This document shows positions 45,238 to 55,800 of a stretch of DNA of 64,000 bases, piece after piece. Every line of letters begins with the position of its first letter. Position 1 is the stretch's first letter. Origin of the DNA: Entoloma clypeatum (taxonomy: Eukaryota; Basidiomycota; Agaricomycetes; Agaricales; Entolomataceae); the NCBI GenBank assembly GCA_963565915.1, contig OY751494.1:248001-312000 (forward strand), given 5' to 3'. A program made the position numbers and the translations under genes. Under the pieces are notes generated by a model, which did not search any database, had not been told where the DNA came from, and saw only the letters and a program-made list of their open reading frames with translations.

Positions 45238-45606
45238 CTACTCCCATCCATTGTTGCCATTTGGATCGGCCCAGGCAGGGTCAACCCGGTTACCCCAATC
45301 CTTTATCAGTTCATCGTTTACCGCCGTGGCAAACTCTAAACCTCGAACGGCGAGGCGAAGGCGTTGATTCTCGACAGCAAGGGTGTTGGTATAGTTTTTG
45401 AGGATGAGTTTCTCCTCAGCGGTGGGGGCGGTTGGTAAATCGGAGAGGGTATGAAGGCGGATATGCATCTGCCGGTGGAGGATGTCGGCAACGGAGGTTT
45501 CGAGCACATGGATCTGGTCGCGCATGGAGAGCGCTTCGCCGATGAGGGTGGTGATGGTGGGGTTGATATCGGAGGCATCGGTGGAGGCGGCGGTGATGTT
45601 GGACAT
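45238..45606 (-). CDS. ORFx, small sense ORF downstream of family A pol
   Basis: 122 residues, starting MSNITAASTDAS at 45606, 125 bp after the pol stop and ending 37 bp before the 3' LTR. Predicted mostly helical: ALSMRDQIHVLETSVADIL, then LLHRQM/ILHRQM-type and ENQRLRLAVRGLEFATAVNDEL, with a heptad-like pattern that could form a coiled coil. No known domain recognised. Homologous remnants lie at the same place in A1, A2 and A3. The frame also stays open upstream to 45768, but that part is not conserved in frame, so MSN is the better start. Confidence 0.65.
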   Translation of the reverse strand: MSNITAASTDASDINPTITTLIGEALSMRDQIHVLETSVADILHRQMHIRLHTLSDLPTAPTAEEKLILKNYTNTLAVENQRLRLAVRGLEFATAVNDELIKDWGNRVDPAWADPNGNNGWE

Positions 45607-45730
45607 GGTGTGGAGGATGTTGGAGAGATAGAGGAAGAATGGAGTAGCTATATTTGAAGACGGAGCGGGGAACTCGGTGGGTTTTTGACTGATGAGGTCG
45701 ATGTTGTTGGCTGATTTCAACGGGTGTCTT

Positions 45731-48700
45731 TTATCGTGGACGCGACAGGTTCTGCCGATGGAAATCACGGATCAAATCTTGAGCGTTCTGAACATTAGCT
45801 CGCGGTTCCCATGTGTTCTCTTCTGGGCCATATCCTTCCCACTGGACGAGGTACTGGATCTTTCCGCGGAACTTTCGAGAGTCCAGGATCGTAGACACAT
45901 GGTACTCTTCTCGTCCTTCGACGATGATCGGATCAGGGGCTGGTTTCTTTTTCTGGATGGCGTACTTCGGAGTTTCATATGGTGACAACAGGGTCTCGTT
46001 GAACACAGGGTGAATCATCTTCCAAGTCTTTGGAAGATCAAGAAGGTACGCGCTAGCTCCTTTCTTCTCTAGGACTTTGAATGGTCCATGTCGGAGTGCA
46101 TCAAGTTTCTTTGAGGGTCGATCGGTCCTGATGTTAGTTCCTTCCAGCCACACCTTGTCTCCGATGCGGTAGTCCCGAGATGGACTTCGCCGTGTGTCAA
46201 CTGTCTTCTTCATCTGATCCTGTGCTTGTTTCAGCGCAGCATTGGCTTCTTCTCGTGCCTGTTTGAGTTTTTTCAAGAAGTCGTTGGCAGCCGGATTGGT
46301 ATCCTCTAATACGAGTTCTCCCTTCCACGGATGTAAACCGTAGTTGAGGTAAAATGGGGTGTGCTTTGTTGCCTGGTGCTCTTTGTCATTGTACTGGAAC
46401 TCTGCGATTGCGATCCATTCCGCCCAATCATCCTGTAGATGGTTGACAAAGTTTCGTAAGAATGCTTCTGTTTCCTGATGCGATCGCTCGGCCTGTCCAT
46501 CAGTCTGTGGGTGGTACGCGGTGGACAGGTTCCTCTTGATCCCCAACATGCGGCAGAGTATCTCCATGAACTTCGCAGCGAACTGTGGTCCCCTATCGCT
46601 GATGATCTTCTTGGGGATCCCATGAAGCTTCCATATCTGGTCCCGATAGATCTTGGCTAATCCTTCAGCCGATAGTTCCACGGTTGTCGGGATGAGATGA
46701 AGCATCTTTGAATGTCTGTCCGTGATGACCAGAATTGCGTTCTTCCCATCAGATTCTGGTATCGGTCCCACGACGTCAATCCCTATGTCTTCCCATGGTT
46801 GACTTGGCGCGGCGTTAGGGTGTAGAGGGGCGTGTCTCCTTTGGCGGCTGATCTTGTTATGTTGACAGGTGTCACACCCTTTCACATACTTCTTTATGTC
46901 ATGTAGGATGGTGGGCCACCAGTAGGTGCGAGTGAGGAGTTCATGTGTTCGGTATTGTCCTGGATGTCCTGCCACTGGTGCGTCGTGCGCTTCAAACATC
47001 AGTTCTTGGCGCAATTGTGGGTCTGGTGGAACATAGACTCGTTCTCCTGCGTAGGTGATGCCATTTTCCTGCTGGTACCAGTGAGGATTCTTCTTCAGAC
47101 CCTGGGCTACTTCTGTCTCCATACGATTCGAGGCCTTGATGCGTGCGATCCATGGGTTTTCGATGGTTGTGATGTTTCCGATTTTGATGGAATCAGATGT
47201 TTCACCCCCTTCAAAGAATTGTTCCTCCGTGAACATCTCCATTTGTATCACATCTTCTGATTCCAATCGTTTCAAAAATAGCCCCTCCTTGAGCATTTGG
47301 TCGCTGTCCTGCGGCTCGAGTTCCGTTTCATACCAGGGTAAACGTGACAGGATGTCTGCTTTCGCGTTTGTCTTCCCAGGTACATGTCGCAATTCGAAGT
47401 CATAGTCTTGTAACTTCATCTTCCAGCGCCTCTGTCGTTGGTTTAGGTCCTGAGGACGCCGGAAATACTCCAGGTTTTTGTGATCGGTTAAGATCTCGAA
47501 ATGTTCCTTGGCTTCAAGTAGATAATGTCGCCAGTCCTTCAGTGCTTCCATGACTGCCAAGAGCTCCTTGTCATATATCTCGTAATTCTGTTCGGCCGCG
47601 GACATGGTCCGCGACAAGAACGCGATAGGATGCCATTTGTCGTCTTGTTTCTGTGAAAGTACCGCTCCAATCGCATAACCCGATGCATCGGTTTTGACCC
47701 TGAACTGTCCGTCCGGTTTGGGCAATGCCAAGACTGGTGCCGTCGTGATTGCCCGTATGAGACCTTCAAATGCTTTTTGCGCCGCTGGTCCCCACGTGAA
47801 TGCTGCATTTCCCGTAAGTGTTGTGAGTGGCTTTGCGATGTTTGAGTATCCTTCAATGAAGCGTCGATAAAAATTGGCAAATCCCAGGAACTTCTGGACT
47901 TCCTTTTTTGATGTGGGTACTCGCCAGTTCCGGATTGTGTCCACCTTTTCAGTTTCCATCTCAACACGTCCTTCTCCAACGACATATCCCAATATGGGGC
48001 ATTTCGTTACTTCCCAAAGACACTTCTTCTCCTTTAGGAACAGATCATTGTCTGATAGAATCTGCAAGATCTCTTCAGTGTTCCGGGCGAGTTCTTCCTT
48101 GGTTTTACCAATAACCACTATGTCATCCATGTAAATCACACAGATGCGCCGACGGATCTGATCCCTGAATAGGCTGGCCATCATCCGAGAGAATGTTCCC
48201 GGGGAGTTGCAGAGACCGAAAAACATGACCAATGGTTCAAACAATCCTCGGCTGGTCAGGAAGGCGGCTTTCCATTCGTCACCCTTCTTGATCCGCACAT
48301 TATTGTATCCCCACATGATGCCCATCTTGTTGAAGTAGACTGCGTCCTTCAATACATCCAAGAGGTCGTTGATGCGTGGGAGTGGGAATTTGTCTTTAAC
48401 CGTGAATTTATTGACCGTGCGATAATCCTGTACCAGTCGTTTGGAACCGTCTTTCTTGTTAATAAAGAAGCAGGGTGATGCATAAGGGGATTTGGACGGT
48501 CGGATCTTTCCGGTTGCCAGGCCTTCATCGATGAACTCGTCCAGTTCTTCTTGCTCCTTTTGGGTCATAGGGTACGTGTTTCCTCCTAGTTCCTTTGGTG
48601 CGTCCGGTGTAAGTTCGATGCCGTGGTCCCATTCTCTTTCCTTTGGGATCTTGTCGAAGTTTTCTTTTTCAAAGAGATGGGCAAAACGTTCAACGTATGA

Positions 48701-49339
48701 GGGTCGTTTGGTTGTGGGAGGTGGTGTGGGAGTAACTGCTTCCAATATGGGGTCTCCGGGCTTCCAATTCTGGTCTGATTTCTTGGGCGCGTCCTTGTCT
48801 CGTACTTCCACCATGCGAACCCGATGTTTGCGACCATTAAGGTTAACCCTGAAATCCGAGTGTTTGGTTTGACATGTTGATGGGCATCGGTTGAATGTTA
48901 CAGCGCCGGTCGTCCAATTGATTGTGGGGTTGTGGTGCACCAACCAGTCATGTCCTAAAAGCATGTCCGTTCTCCCAATGTCCAATACCATTGCTTCCAT
49001 GGTTTCCTGGTGTGTTCCTAAGTCCAGCTTGACTTCGGCAAGTTTTTCTGCTTTCTGTTGTCGGTTCGGCGATCCATCCGCATTTAGGATTGATATGGGC
49101 TTTATTCCACGTGTGGGAAGGTTCTGTTCGCATACTATTCTGGGATGGATGCACGTGCGTTCACATCCGCTATCAACCTCGGGTCGAATGGCCTTTGGTC
49201 CTCGTCGTGTTTTGATCTGAGCTTGCAGCTTGATCTCTCGTCGTTTCGGAGGTTTATCTCCCTTGACAATCTTAGTTGACGCAACGGCTCGCTTTGCAGG
49301 GATAACATAAGTTATATTGTCTGTAGTTGCACCAGGCAA
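45731..49339 (-). CDS. pol: Pol polyprotein, gypsy A4
   Basis: 1202-codon open frame: protease with VDSGCERTC (Asp56) and LLGHDWLVHHNP; RT with FNKMGIMWGYNN, where the motif A aspartate is Gly340 (codon 48320-48322; A2 and B have Asp), and VIYMDDIVVI (403-406 YMDD); RNase H (KTDASGYAIGAV, YDKELLAVMEAL, TDHKNLEYF); integrase with H2C2 finger (HDAPVAGHPGQ, GCDTCQ) and DDE (GIDVVGP, SDRGPQF, TDGQAERSHQE); C-terminal chromodomain (EEYHVSTILDS, VQWEGYGPEENTWEP). No ATG is near the 5' end (49339 is TTG). The frame is -1 to gag and overlaps it by only about a dozen bases, so expression needs frameshifting or reinitiation. The Asp-to-Gly change should abolish RT. Confidence 0.9.
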   Translation of the reverse strand: MPGATTDNITYVIPAKRAVASTKIVKGDKPPKRREIKLQAQIKTRRGPKAIRPEVDSGCERTCIHPRIVCEQNLPTRGIKPISILNADGSPNRQQKAEKLAEVKLDLGTHQETMEAMVLDIGRTDMLLGHDWLVHHNPTINWTTGAVTFNRCPSTCQTKHSDFRVNLNGRKHRVRMVEVRDKDAPKKSDQNWKPGDPILEAVTPTPPPTTKRPSYVERFAHLFEKENFDKIPKEREWDHGIELTPDAPKELGGNTYPMTQKEQEELDEFIDEGLATGKIRPSKSPYASPCFFINKKDGSKRLVQDYRTVNKFTVKDKFPLPRINDLLDVLKDAVYFNKMGIMWGYNNVRIKKGDEWKAAFLTSRGLFEPLVMFFGLCNSPGTFSRMMASLFRDQIRRRICVIYMDDIVVIGKTKEELARNTEEILQILSDNDLFLKEKKCLWEVTKCPILGYVVGEGRVEMETEKVDTIRNWRVPTSKKEVQKFLGFANFYRRFIEGYSNIAKPLTTLTGNAAFTWGPAAQKAFEGLIRAITTAPVLALPKPDGQFRVKTDASGYAIGAVLSQKQDDKWHPIAFLSRTMSAAEQNYEIYDKELLAVMEALKDWRHYLLEAKEHFEILTDHKNLEYFRRPQDLNQRQRRWKMKLQDYDFELRHVPGKTNAKADILSRLPWYETELEPQDSDQMLKEGLFLKRLESEDVIQMEMFTEEQFFEGGETSDSIKIGNITTIENPWIARIKASNRMETEVAQGLKKNPHWYQQENGITYAGERVYVPPDPQLRQELMFEAHDAPVAGHPGQYRTHELLTRTYWWPTILHDIKKYVKGCDTCQHNKISRQRRHAPLHPNAAPSQPWEDIGIDVVGPIPESDGKNAILVITDRHSKMLHLIPTTVELSAEGLAKIYRDQIWKLHGIPKKIISDRGPQFAAKFMEILCRMLGIKRNLSTAYHPQTDGQAERSHQETEAFLRNFVNHLQDDWAEWIAIAEFQYNDKEHQATKHTPFYLNYGLHPWKGELVLEDTNPAANDFLKKLKQAREEANAALKQAQDQMKKTVDTRRSPSRDYRIGDKVWLEGTNIRTDRPSKKLDALRHGPFKVLEKKGASAYLLDLPKTWKMIHPVFNETLLSPYETPKYAIQKKKPAPDPIIVEGREEYHVSTILDSRKFRGKIQYLVQWEGYGPEENTWEPRANVQNAQDLIRDFHRQNLSRPR

Positions 49340-49380
49340 GCGAGTTCGTTTAATGGATAAGGGTCGCGACTTAGCGTCGT

Positions 49381-50700
49381 TTAATCGGACCCTTCAGGAA
49401 AATCCTTCTCATCGGTCTCTATGGTGATGGTTTCATCGTCATCATCGGTATCTCCATCAGATACCTTCCTAATCTTTCCAGAGTTCTTCTTCGGCTTGCG
49501 GCAGTTGCGCGCGATATGTCCTTCTTGGTCGCAGTTGAAACACTTACGACCATCTTTCTTCTTTGGGGCTTTGCAGTCTTTGGCGAGGTGACCAAAGCGC
49601 TGACAGTTGTAGCAACGGGCTACTCCTGCTTTGTCGATCTCCATGGCTTTGCCTTGACTGCCATAAGTGGTACCCGATCCAGTGCGTGTGTCGCCACCCC
49701 CTCGGATGACTAATGCATGTCCCTCCATCTGCTGGCCCAGTGTTTACCGGACCCTTCCATCATACGGGATAACACCGCAAGAATCTTCTGATCGTCGGAC
49801 AGGCCCTTCTGGAACCTGATGTATAATTTGGTGGCTTTCCACCACTCGTCGAAGGTGTACCTGTCCTTGAACATCCCAGGATCTTTGATGATCTTGGATG
49901 TATCCATTGTTTGTACTGTCGGTGCTTCTGCCATGTCTAGAACCTGCGGAGTAGGAGAGGTGTCGGATTGTTGGGATGAAGATGGGGTTCGGGATACAGG
50001 TAGGGGTTGAAAATCAGTCCCTGTTCTAGGCGTCTGTTCGGTATCTGACTGCGCGGAGTCAAAAGTAAATTCGTCAGGGGACTCGTCGGCGGAATCGGTG
50101 GCAAAACGTTCGGGGTATTTCCTCTGTAGATCTCTAAGGAATCTCTGTTCCTGCGCGTCTGTTGGTCGTGAGAAGGGGTCAAGTCTCTCGTTTCGTGCCC
50201 AACGGTTGTACTCGGTTTGTTGTTCTTCGATGGTGAAGTGGGCGTAGATCTGCTGCTTCGAGTAGGACGTGATGATGTGGCTCTGGGACGTCTCGATGTG
50301 AGCGTCCTAATCAATCTTCTGATAACGGTTGTCTGGACACCGATAAACTCTCTGATCTCTGTGATCCGACCTGTCTGAGGTCCTTCTTGAACGCGAAAGC
50401 TTTCGAGTTCGTTCTGTCGGGCGTTGTAACGCGCGATCTGGTGTTGCCGAGCAAGATGGATGCTCTCTGCTATCTCGCCGTGGGGGCGATGCTCGTCGTT
50501 GTCTAGTTCTTCGTCAAGCACCTGCTGTAGGATGCGACGGATCTCCGATTCGATGTACTGCTGGATAAGCGTAAAATTGATACTGTCTCGAGGACTTAGC
50601 TCCTCCTGTCGGGCTTCTGGCGTGCTGAATGGGTTACTGGTGAAGTCTTCAAAGAAGCGCGACGTCTTGACTCGTCTGGTAGTTGCTCTCTTCGCTCTGG
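49381..50700 (-). pseudogene. Gag of gypsy A4, internal deletion
   Basis: The N-terminal part lies in a frame open from about 50700 without an ATG before MLDEEL (50521). The frame change around 50290 is shared with A2. The capsid (KDRYTFDEWWKATKL) stops at HWAS, where 316 bp present in A2 (26924-27239) are missing. This shifts the frame and ends translation at about 49710. The distal part in the correct frame (49381-49728) retains two CCHC knuckles, CYNCQRFGHLAKDC and CFNCDQEGHIARNC, and an acidic tail. Most of the capsid C-terminal domain is absent. Confidence 0.85.
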
Positions 50701-50712
50701 GCGAATCTAACG

Positions 50713-50723
50713 AGATTTAGCAA
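50713..50723 (-). other. self-priming PBS of A4
   Basis: TTGCTAAATCT on the minus strand, 2 nt from the LTR, complementary to AGATTTAGCAA at 50799-50809 within the LTR. Confidence 0.78.
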
Positions 50724-50725
50724 CT

Positions 50726-51095
50726 TGTTATGCGTAACAAACCGTTCCAAGGTTTGGGCAGAGTATGCAGGAAGATGGAAAGGCGAAGAGCAATGTGATT
50801 GCTAAATCTAAGGAATTGTAGCTATGGTACATGAGGTTTATATAGTACCGACTATGAGCGGTAGCGAATGAGTCAGTAACTGCGGAAGGCAGTGCGCATG
50901 AGTAAGGCGACTGCGGAAGGCTATGCACTAATGAGTAAGCTGACTGCGGAATGAGTCAGACAGCTGCGGAAAGCGAGTCAGCGCGGGAGCGAAGTATACT
51001 AAAGGGAATAAAGTATAATACGATATGTGTAAGCGGGGGCCGATGAGTAAAAGTGAAAAGTAAGCGTATACGTCCGTAGTCGTTAGTCCGTAACA
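50726..51095 (-). repeat. family A 5' LTR (A4)
   Basis: 370 bp, reading as identical to 44831-45200. TATATAAA at 50837-50844 on the minus strand, 35 nt upstream of the primer start. Confidence 0.95.
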
Positions 51096-51100
51096 TGCCC
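51096..51100. repeat. target-site duplication of A4 (right)
   Basis: TGCCC, identical to 44826-44830. Confidence 0.95.
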
Positions 51101-51585
51101 TTGATCACCAGGGTCCCGAATTGCATAATCCAATCATCGGTCTTCATTGAACCTTGCTTAAAGCTCTTGATTTTGGATCGGGCCCATTCGATCTCAGTGG
51201 TGGGACGAAACCTCGTTGTGATTTCACTGACTAGCTCTCGGTACGTTGGCCAATCTTCTGATTCCATACATTGATTCAAATGGGTTTCCCCATAAACTCC
51301 TGCCATGGGACCATCCAATCGCGACCACACTGCAATGCACACTTCTTCTTCTCCATTGAATAGCTCTCGGTTGACCCTGAGCCATGCGAGCATCTTAGTC
51401 CACCATACTGTGAACGTTGCTTTGGATCCATTGTATTTGCCGGGATCCGCGGCGACTTCTAATTTCCTTCCACAATTGTTGTTTTGTGGGGGGGGGTGAT
51501 TGAACAGTGGTATCGGAGGTAAGGGTGATGGTGCGTGGTGTTGTTCAAATTCTTCGTCGAATTGGGCATTGGTGCCTTCGGCCAT
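51101..51585 (-). pseudogene. family B Gag, N-terminal part
   Basis: Starts MAEGTNAQFDEEFEQHH at 51585. Capsid region: DPGKYNGSKATFTVWWTKML, WSRLDGPMAGVYGE, FRPTTEIEWARSKIKSFKQG, LVIKG, where A4 interrupts it; the rest is at 44825-44215. About 575 nt of leader (51586-52161) separates it from the LTR and carries no ORF I can support. Confidence 0.88.
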
Positions 51586-52149
51586 GATGGTGTGATGAGG
51601 GGGAGTGGTTGTTTTTTGAACAGTAGTATCTTGCGTCGGGCGCGCGACCCTGTTCTAACGCTTAGGCAAGAAAAAATCTAAAAGAAAAAACCCAAAGAGC
51701 GATCTGTTTACCCAGGTAGCCGATTTACCCGAGCAAAGGAAGATCTAGGAAAAATGAAGTCCACGCGGTCAGATCCCCTACGCGCGCTGGACTGGTCGAT
51801 ATCCTGAAATAGGGTAGGGGGTTGGAACACCTTTTGCGATCTAGACATGTACGGTCTGCTCTCTCCAACCGTCACACGCGCCAGCAGCTTTCCCAAAGGT
51901 TAGTTGCGTCGGCCTTTGGTCACCTCGACACGGGACGGGCTCAACGTTTCCCTATGTGTCTCAAACGGCAACGCTAGATATAGTGGGTGCACCAAGCGTT
52001 TCTCTTCTTATCCCTGAAGTCCGGGAGATCCCCCTTAACGCTAGGGTCCGCGTGTAATAACGAAGTGCGACTTTTAACGCAAAAGTGCGAAACGGCGGGG
52101 ATAGTGATGATGGAGTGGGACGTGTGTGTTTGGGCGGGCGAATAGAAAG

Positions 52150-52159
52150 AGCTTGTTCT
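52150..52159 (-). other. self-priming PBS of B
   Basis: AGAACAAGCT on the minus strand, 2 nt after the LTR end at 52162, complementary to AGCTTGTTCT (plus 52269-52278) in the LTR, 33 nt downstream of TATATAAG. Confidence 0.7.
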
Positions 52160-52161
52160 TC

Positions 52162-52450
52162 TGTTGAGGCAACGCTAAGTCAAACGACGTCGTGAGCCCA
52201 AACTTAGAAACGAAGTGGAAAGATGATAAGAGAACTGTATTGCCAAGAGACCCAGCGGGAATCTCAAGAGAACAAGCTATCGAATACAAGTGAAAGTACC
52301 CTACTTATATATGTAAAGTCCATGAGGCTGCGTTGTGGCAGCATCATGCTGCGCGATAATGATAAGATGTCCTCATGTATGATATGATGTAGATAAGATA
52401 AGATCGAGATAAGATAAGATAAAGTGTAAAGTGAAAATACGATCATAACA
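52162..52450 (-). repeat. family B 5' LTR
   Basis: 289 bp; the plus strand runs from TGTTGAGGCAACG to GATCATAACA. Differs from 40099-40382 by a few substitutions and a 5-bp GATAA-type repeat, so B is older than A4. TATATAAG box on the minus strand at 52304-52311. Confidence 0.9.
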
Positions 52451-52811
52451 GTCGGAGGACACCATCTTGGGTGTCCTCAAGATGATACTGGCGGAGACGA
52501 GGCAGGTGAGGCGACTGCTAACAGCAGTCGAAGGCTCGGTGAACACCGAGTATCAACCCAAGTCGCCGGAGGTGTCGGAGGAAGGGTCGGAGTCGGAGAT
52601 AGACACAGCGGAGGAGACGCACGAGTTGAGACTGGAGAAGAGGATCGCAAGAAGGATTAGGAAGGACCTTGTGAATAGGAAGAGGTTGGAGTTGCCGGAG
52701 CTGTTGGACGATTCCGACATGTCGATTTCAGAGCCATTGGAGAAGGCGGAGGAGGAGTCGGAGTTGGACAAGGAGGAGGGTCCGTCAAACAAGAAACAAT
52801 GTACTAAGTAG
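52451..52811 (+). pseudogene. antisense Zn2Cys6 gene of C2, 3' part
   Basis: Resumes after B: ILAETRQVRRLLTAVEG, Ser/Glu tail, end GPSNKKQCTK and stop. It differs from C1 at roughly a tenth of residues over this stretch, while exon 1 shows no residue differences. Confidence 0.82.
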
Positions 52812-52838
52812 ATAGAATAGTACTTGTTTTTTCTTGTT

Positions 52839-55800
52839 TCAGAGCGATGTGAGCGGGCCCGGTTTGTCGGGATAAGCGGAGTGAAAGTCGGAGACAAGCT
52901 CGGGGGCGTTTTCCAATTCATTGGCTGGTAGCCAAGAGAATTCTTCATCAGTGTTTTCATATCCTAACCAACGGACGAAATATAGTAGCTTGCAGCTACG
53001 TTGTCGGTTGATCTTTGAGTCGACTATTTCAGCGATCTCGTACTCAAGTTCTCCGTCAATGTCAATCGGAGGAGGCGGAGGTTGGGTCCGATTCGGAATG
53101 GTGTTCGGAGTTGCGGGTTCAAGCATGGAGACGTGGTAGACGGGGTGAACACCGCGGAATGTGTCAGGGAGTCAGAGGGTAAAGGAGTGTGTGTTGGGTT
53201 GTGCAATGATCTCGTATGGTCCCAAGTACTTTTCTGAGAGTTTCTTGGATGGGCGTGTTGTGCAGAAGAACTGTGCTTTGATGAAAACCTGTTGTCCGAC
53301 AGAAAATGTCGGAGGTGCGATCCGATTATTGTCGGAGGACTTCTGGTAACGTCGTTGAGCGTCGGAGATGGTGGCTTTCAGTTCTTGGTGAAGTTCGTCT
53401 ACATCGGTCACGAAGGATCGGGCTCGGGAAGAGGCGAGGTCTCATTCCGGGTGAACAGTAATGTTCGGACGCCGTGTTTAGAGAAGACATGCAATACAAA
53501 GAGAACGGCAAGGTCTTCGGAGGTGCAGTGAATTGTTGTCGGAATGAAAATACTTTGTTTCGTTAATCGGTCAACGATAATGAGGATTGAATCAAAGTTG
53601 TCGGAGGTCAGAAGGGTCTCGATGAAATCCATTGAGATAGAATTCCAAGGACGTTCGGGGATCGGAAGCTGTTTGAGTAGACCGTAAGGCTTGTGTCTTT
53701 GTGGCTTCGATTGCATGCAAGTGGTACATGACTTGCAATAGTGTTTAACGAAATCTCGTATTCCGGGCCAGGTATAATCACGCTGAATGAGACTGAGTGT
53801 CTTGTTCTGACCTGGGTGTCCAGCAAGCATATGATTGTGCTTGTGCTGTAGGACTCGGAGTCGGAGGTCGTCGGAGTCGGGAACGTATATCCGATTGTCA
53901 TGTCGCAGGAAACCATCGGGGTCGAGAGACCAGCAGGGTTTAGGATCTTTAGAAAGAGTGTCGTAAAGAGTGTCGGAAGGGAGTGCTGTGAGTATGTCGT
54001 GGTGAAGCTTTTCTGTGTCCATGATAATGGTTGCACGGAGGACGGGCTCAAGGAGTTGAGTCGCGCGAACTGAAGCGGAGAGCTGTTCTTGCGAAAAGAC
54101 TGGTCGGAGGTTGGTCAGATTGATGTTGATGTAGTCGCTATTTCCCCCTTTAGGGTAAACATCCCAACATCTAGTTAGAGAGTCAGGTTTAGTTCCCAAT
54201 CGGCCGGGGCAGAATCGGATGATGAGGTTGAACTGAGAAAGGTATTCCGACCATCGGACTTGTCGGCGTGAAAGAACTTTGGTGGTGGCAAAATACTCGA
54301 GATTTTTGTGGTCGGTAACGACGTCAATCGGAGTACCGGAGCCTTCGAGGTAATGGCGCCAAATTTTAAACGCTTCGTAGATGGCAAGAAGTTCCTTATC
54401 GTGGGTGTCATAGTTTACTTCGGGGGCCGTGAAGGTGCGGGAATGGAATGCGATGGGGTGGACTTCATTGTCGGAGGTGACTATCGACAGAATAGCCGCT
54501 AGGGCATAGTTGGATGCGTCGGTTTCGACAATTATCGGAGAGTCGGGGATCCAGTGTGTCAGGATTGGAGCGGTGGTAAATGCCTTTTTCAGGTCATTAA
54601 AAGCGGTTTGAGCGTTGTTGGAGAACAGCCAAGTGGCATGTTTCCTGGTTAAATGAGTGAGTGGAATAGTGATGTTGGAATAGAATGGAATGGAACGTCA
54701 GTAAAAGTTTGCAAAACCTAAAAAGGACTGGACGTCCTTCACTCTGCGCGGTTCAGGCCAATCCTGAATAATCTTGACTTTTGCTTCCGACATTTTGAGT
54801 CCGTCGGAAGAAAGGATAAATCCAAGATATTCTACAGTTTCGGCAGAGAAGTCGCACTTGTCGGCGCGGGCGTAAAGACCATGTTGTCGGAGTCGTCAGA
54901 GGACTTCTCGGACATTTTTTTTTGTGTTCCTCGGGGTTGTCGGAGTAGATAGGATGTCGTCGAGGTAAACGGTAACGCAGTTGTCCAGAAGGTCGGAGAA
55001 GATGTCGTTCATAAAACGTTGAAAGGCTGCAGGTGCGTTAGACAATCCAAATGGCATGACTAACCATTCAAACGATCCATAGCGAGTGCGGAATGCAGTT
55101 TTCCATTCATCACCTTCAGCGATGCGGACTAGGTGGTATGCGTGTCGGAGGTCTATGGTGGTATAAACATGTGCTTTTCCGGCAGTGGCTAAGAGGTCAG
55201 AGATGAGCGGAAGTGGGTATCGGTCCTTCTTCGTGATTTTGTTCAGGCCTCGGTAGTCGACGCATAGTCGGAGTGATCCATCTTTCTTTCAGACGAAGAG
55301 GATTGGAGCGCCGTGAGGTGAACTAGAAGGTTTGATGAAACCGATATTGAGATGCTCGTCGATGAAGTCTCGGAGGGATCCAAGTTTGGATTGCGAGAGT
55401 GAGTACATCGGACCAATCGGAGGGGAAGTACCTTCCTCCAAATTGATTTTGAGGTCGTACGGTCGGTGGGGTGCAAGGGTGTCGGCTTTTTTCTTACTGA
55501 ATACATCAGCAAAATTGTGGTATTCCTCGGGTATGCCAGAGAGGTCGGGAGCGTCGTCGGAGACAGACGTGGAATTGGCGGAGATGTCGGAGAGGTGAAC
55601 ACGGAAAGTGTATGCCCCAGGAGCTTTACAAGCATGGAGATATGCGGCTGCATTGACCATGGTAATCTGTGGCGGGTCGGAGGTGTTTGGACTGAGCGGA
55701 TCAGAGGTGCCCATCGGAGAGGGCGGACACTGCAGAGGTGGCGGAGCTGCCTCAGCAGTCGACATCGGAGTCGGACTCGGAGTGTCGGGTAACGTAGAAC

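Larger units (their letters stand above)
44831..51095 (-). mobile_element. Ty3/gypsy family A copy A4, complete and recent
   Basis: Full-length minus-strand element inserted in the B gag. Both LTRs are 370 bp (44831-45200, 50726-51095) and read as identical, and the 5-bp duplication TGCCC is perfect, so insertion was recent. Pol is one long open frame, but gag has a 316-bp deletion and RT lacks a catalytic aspartate, so it is probably non-autonomous. Confidence 0.95.
40099..52450 (-). mobile_element. Ty3/gypsy family B element, carrying A4
   Basis: Minus-strand element inserted into exon 2 of the antisense gene of C2. LTRs 40099-40382 and 52162-52450; flanking pentamers GTCAG (40094-40098) and GTCGG (52451-52455) form a target duplication with one mismatch. 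Gag is split by A4. Pol has stops and an RNase H deletion. Confidence 0.92.

Noticed and set aside
46943..47260. Plus-strand ORFs opposite A4 pol
   Set aside because: They oppose a clean 1202-codon frame with catalytic motifs and are not kept in other A copies.
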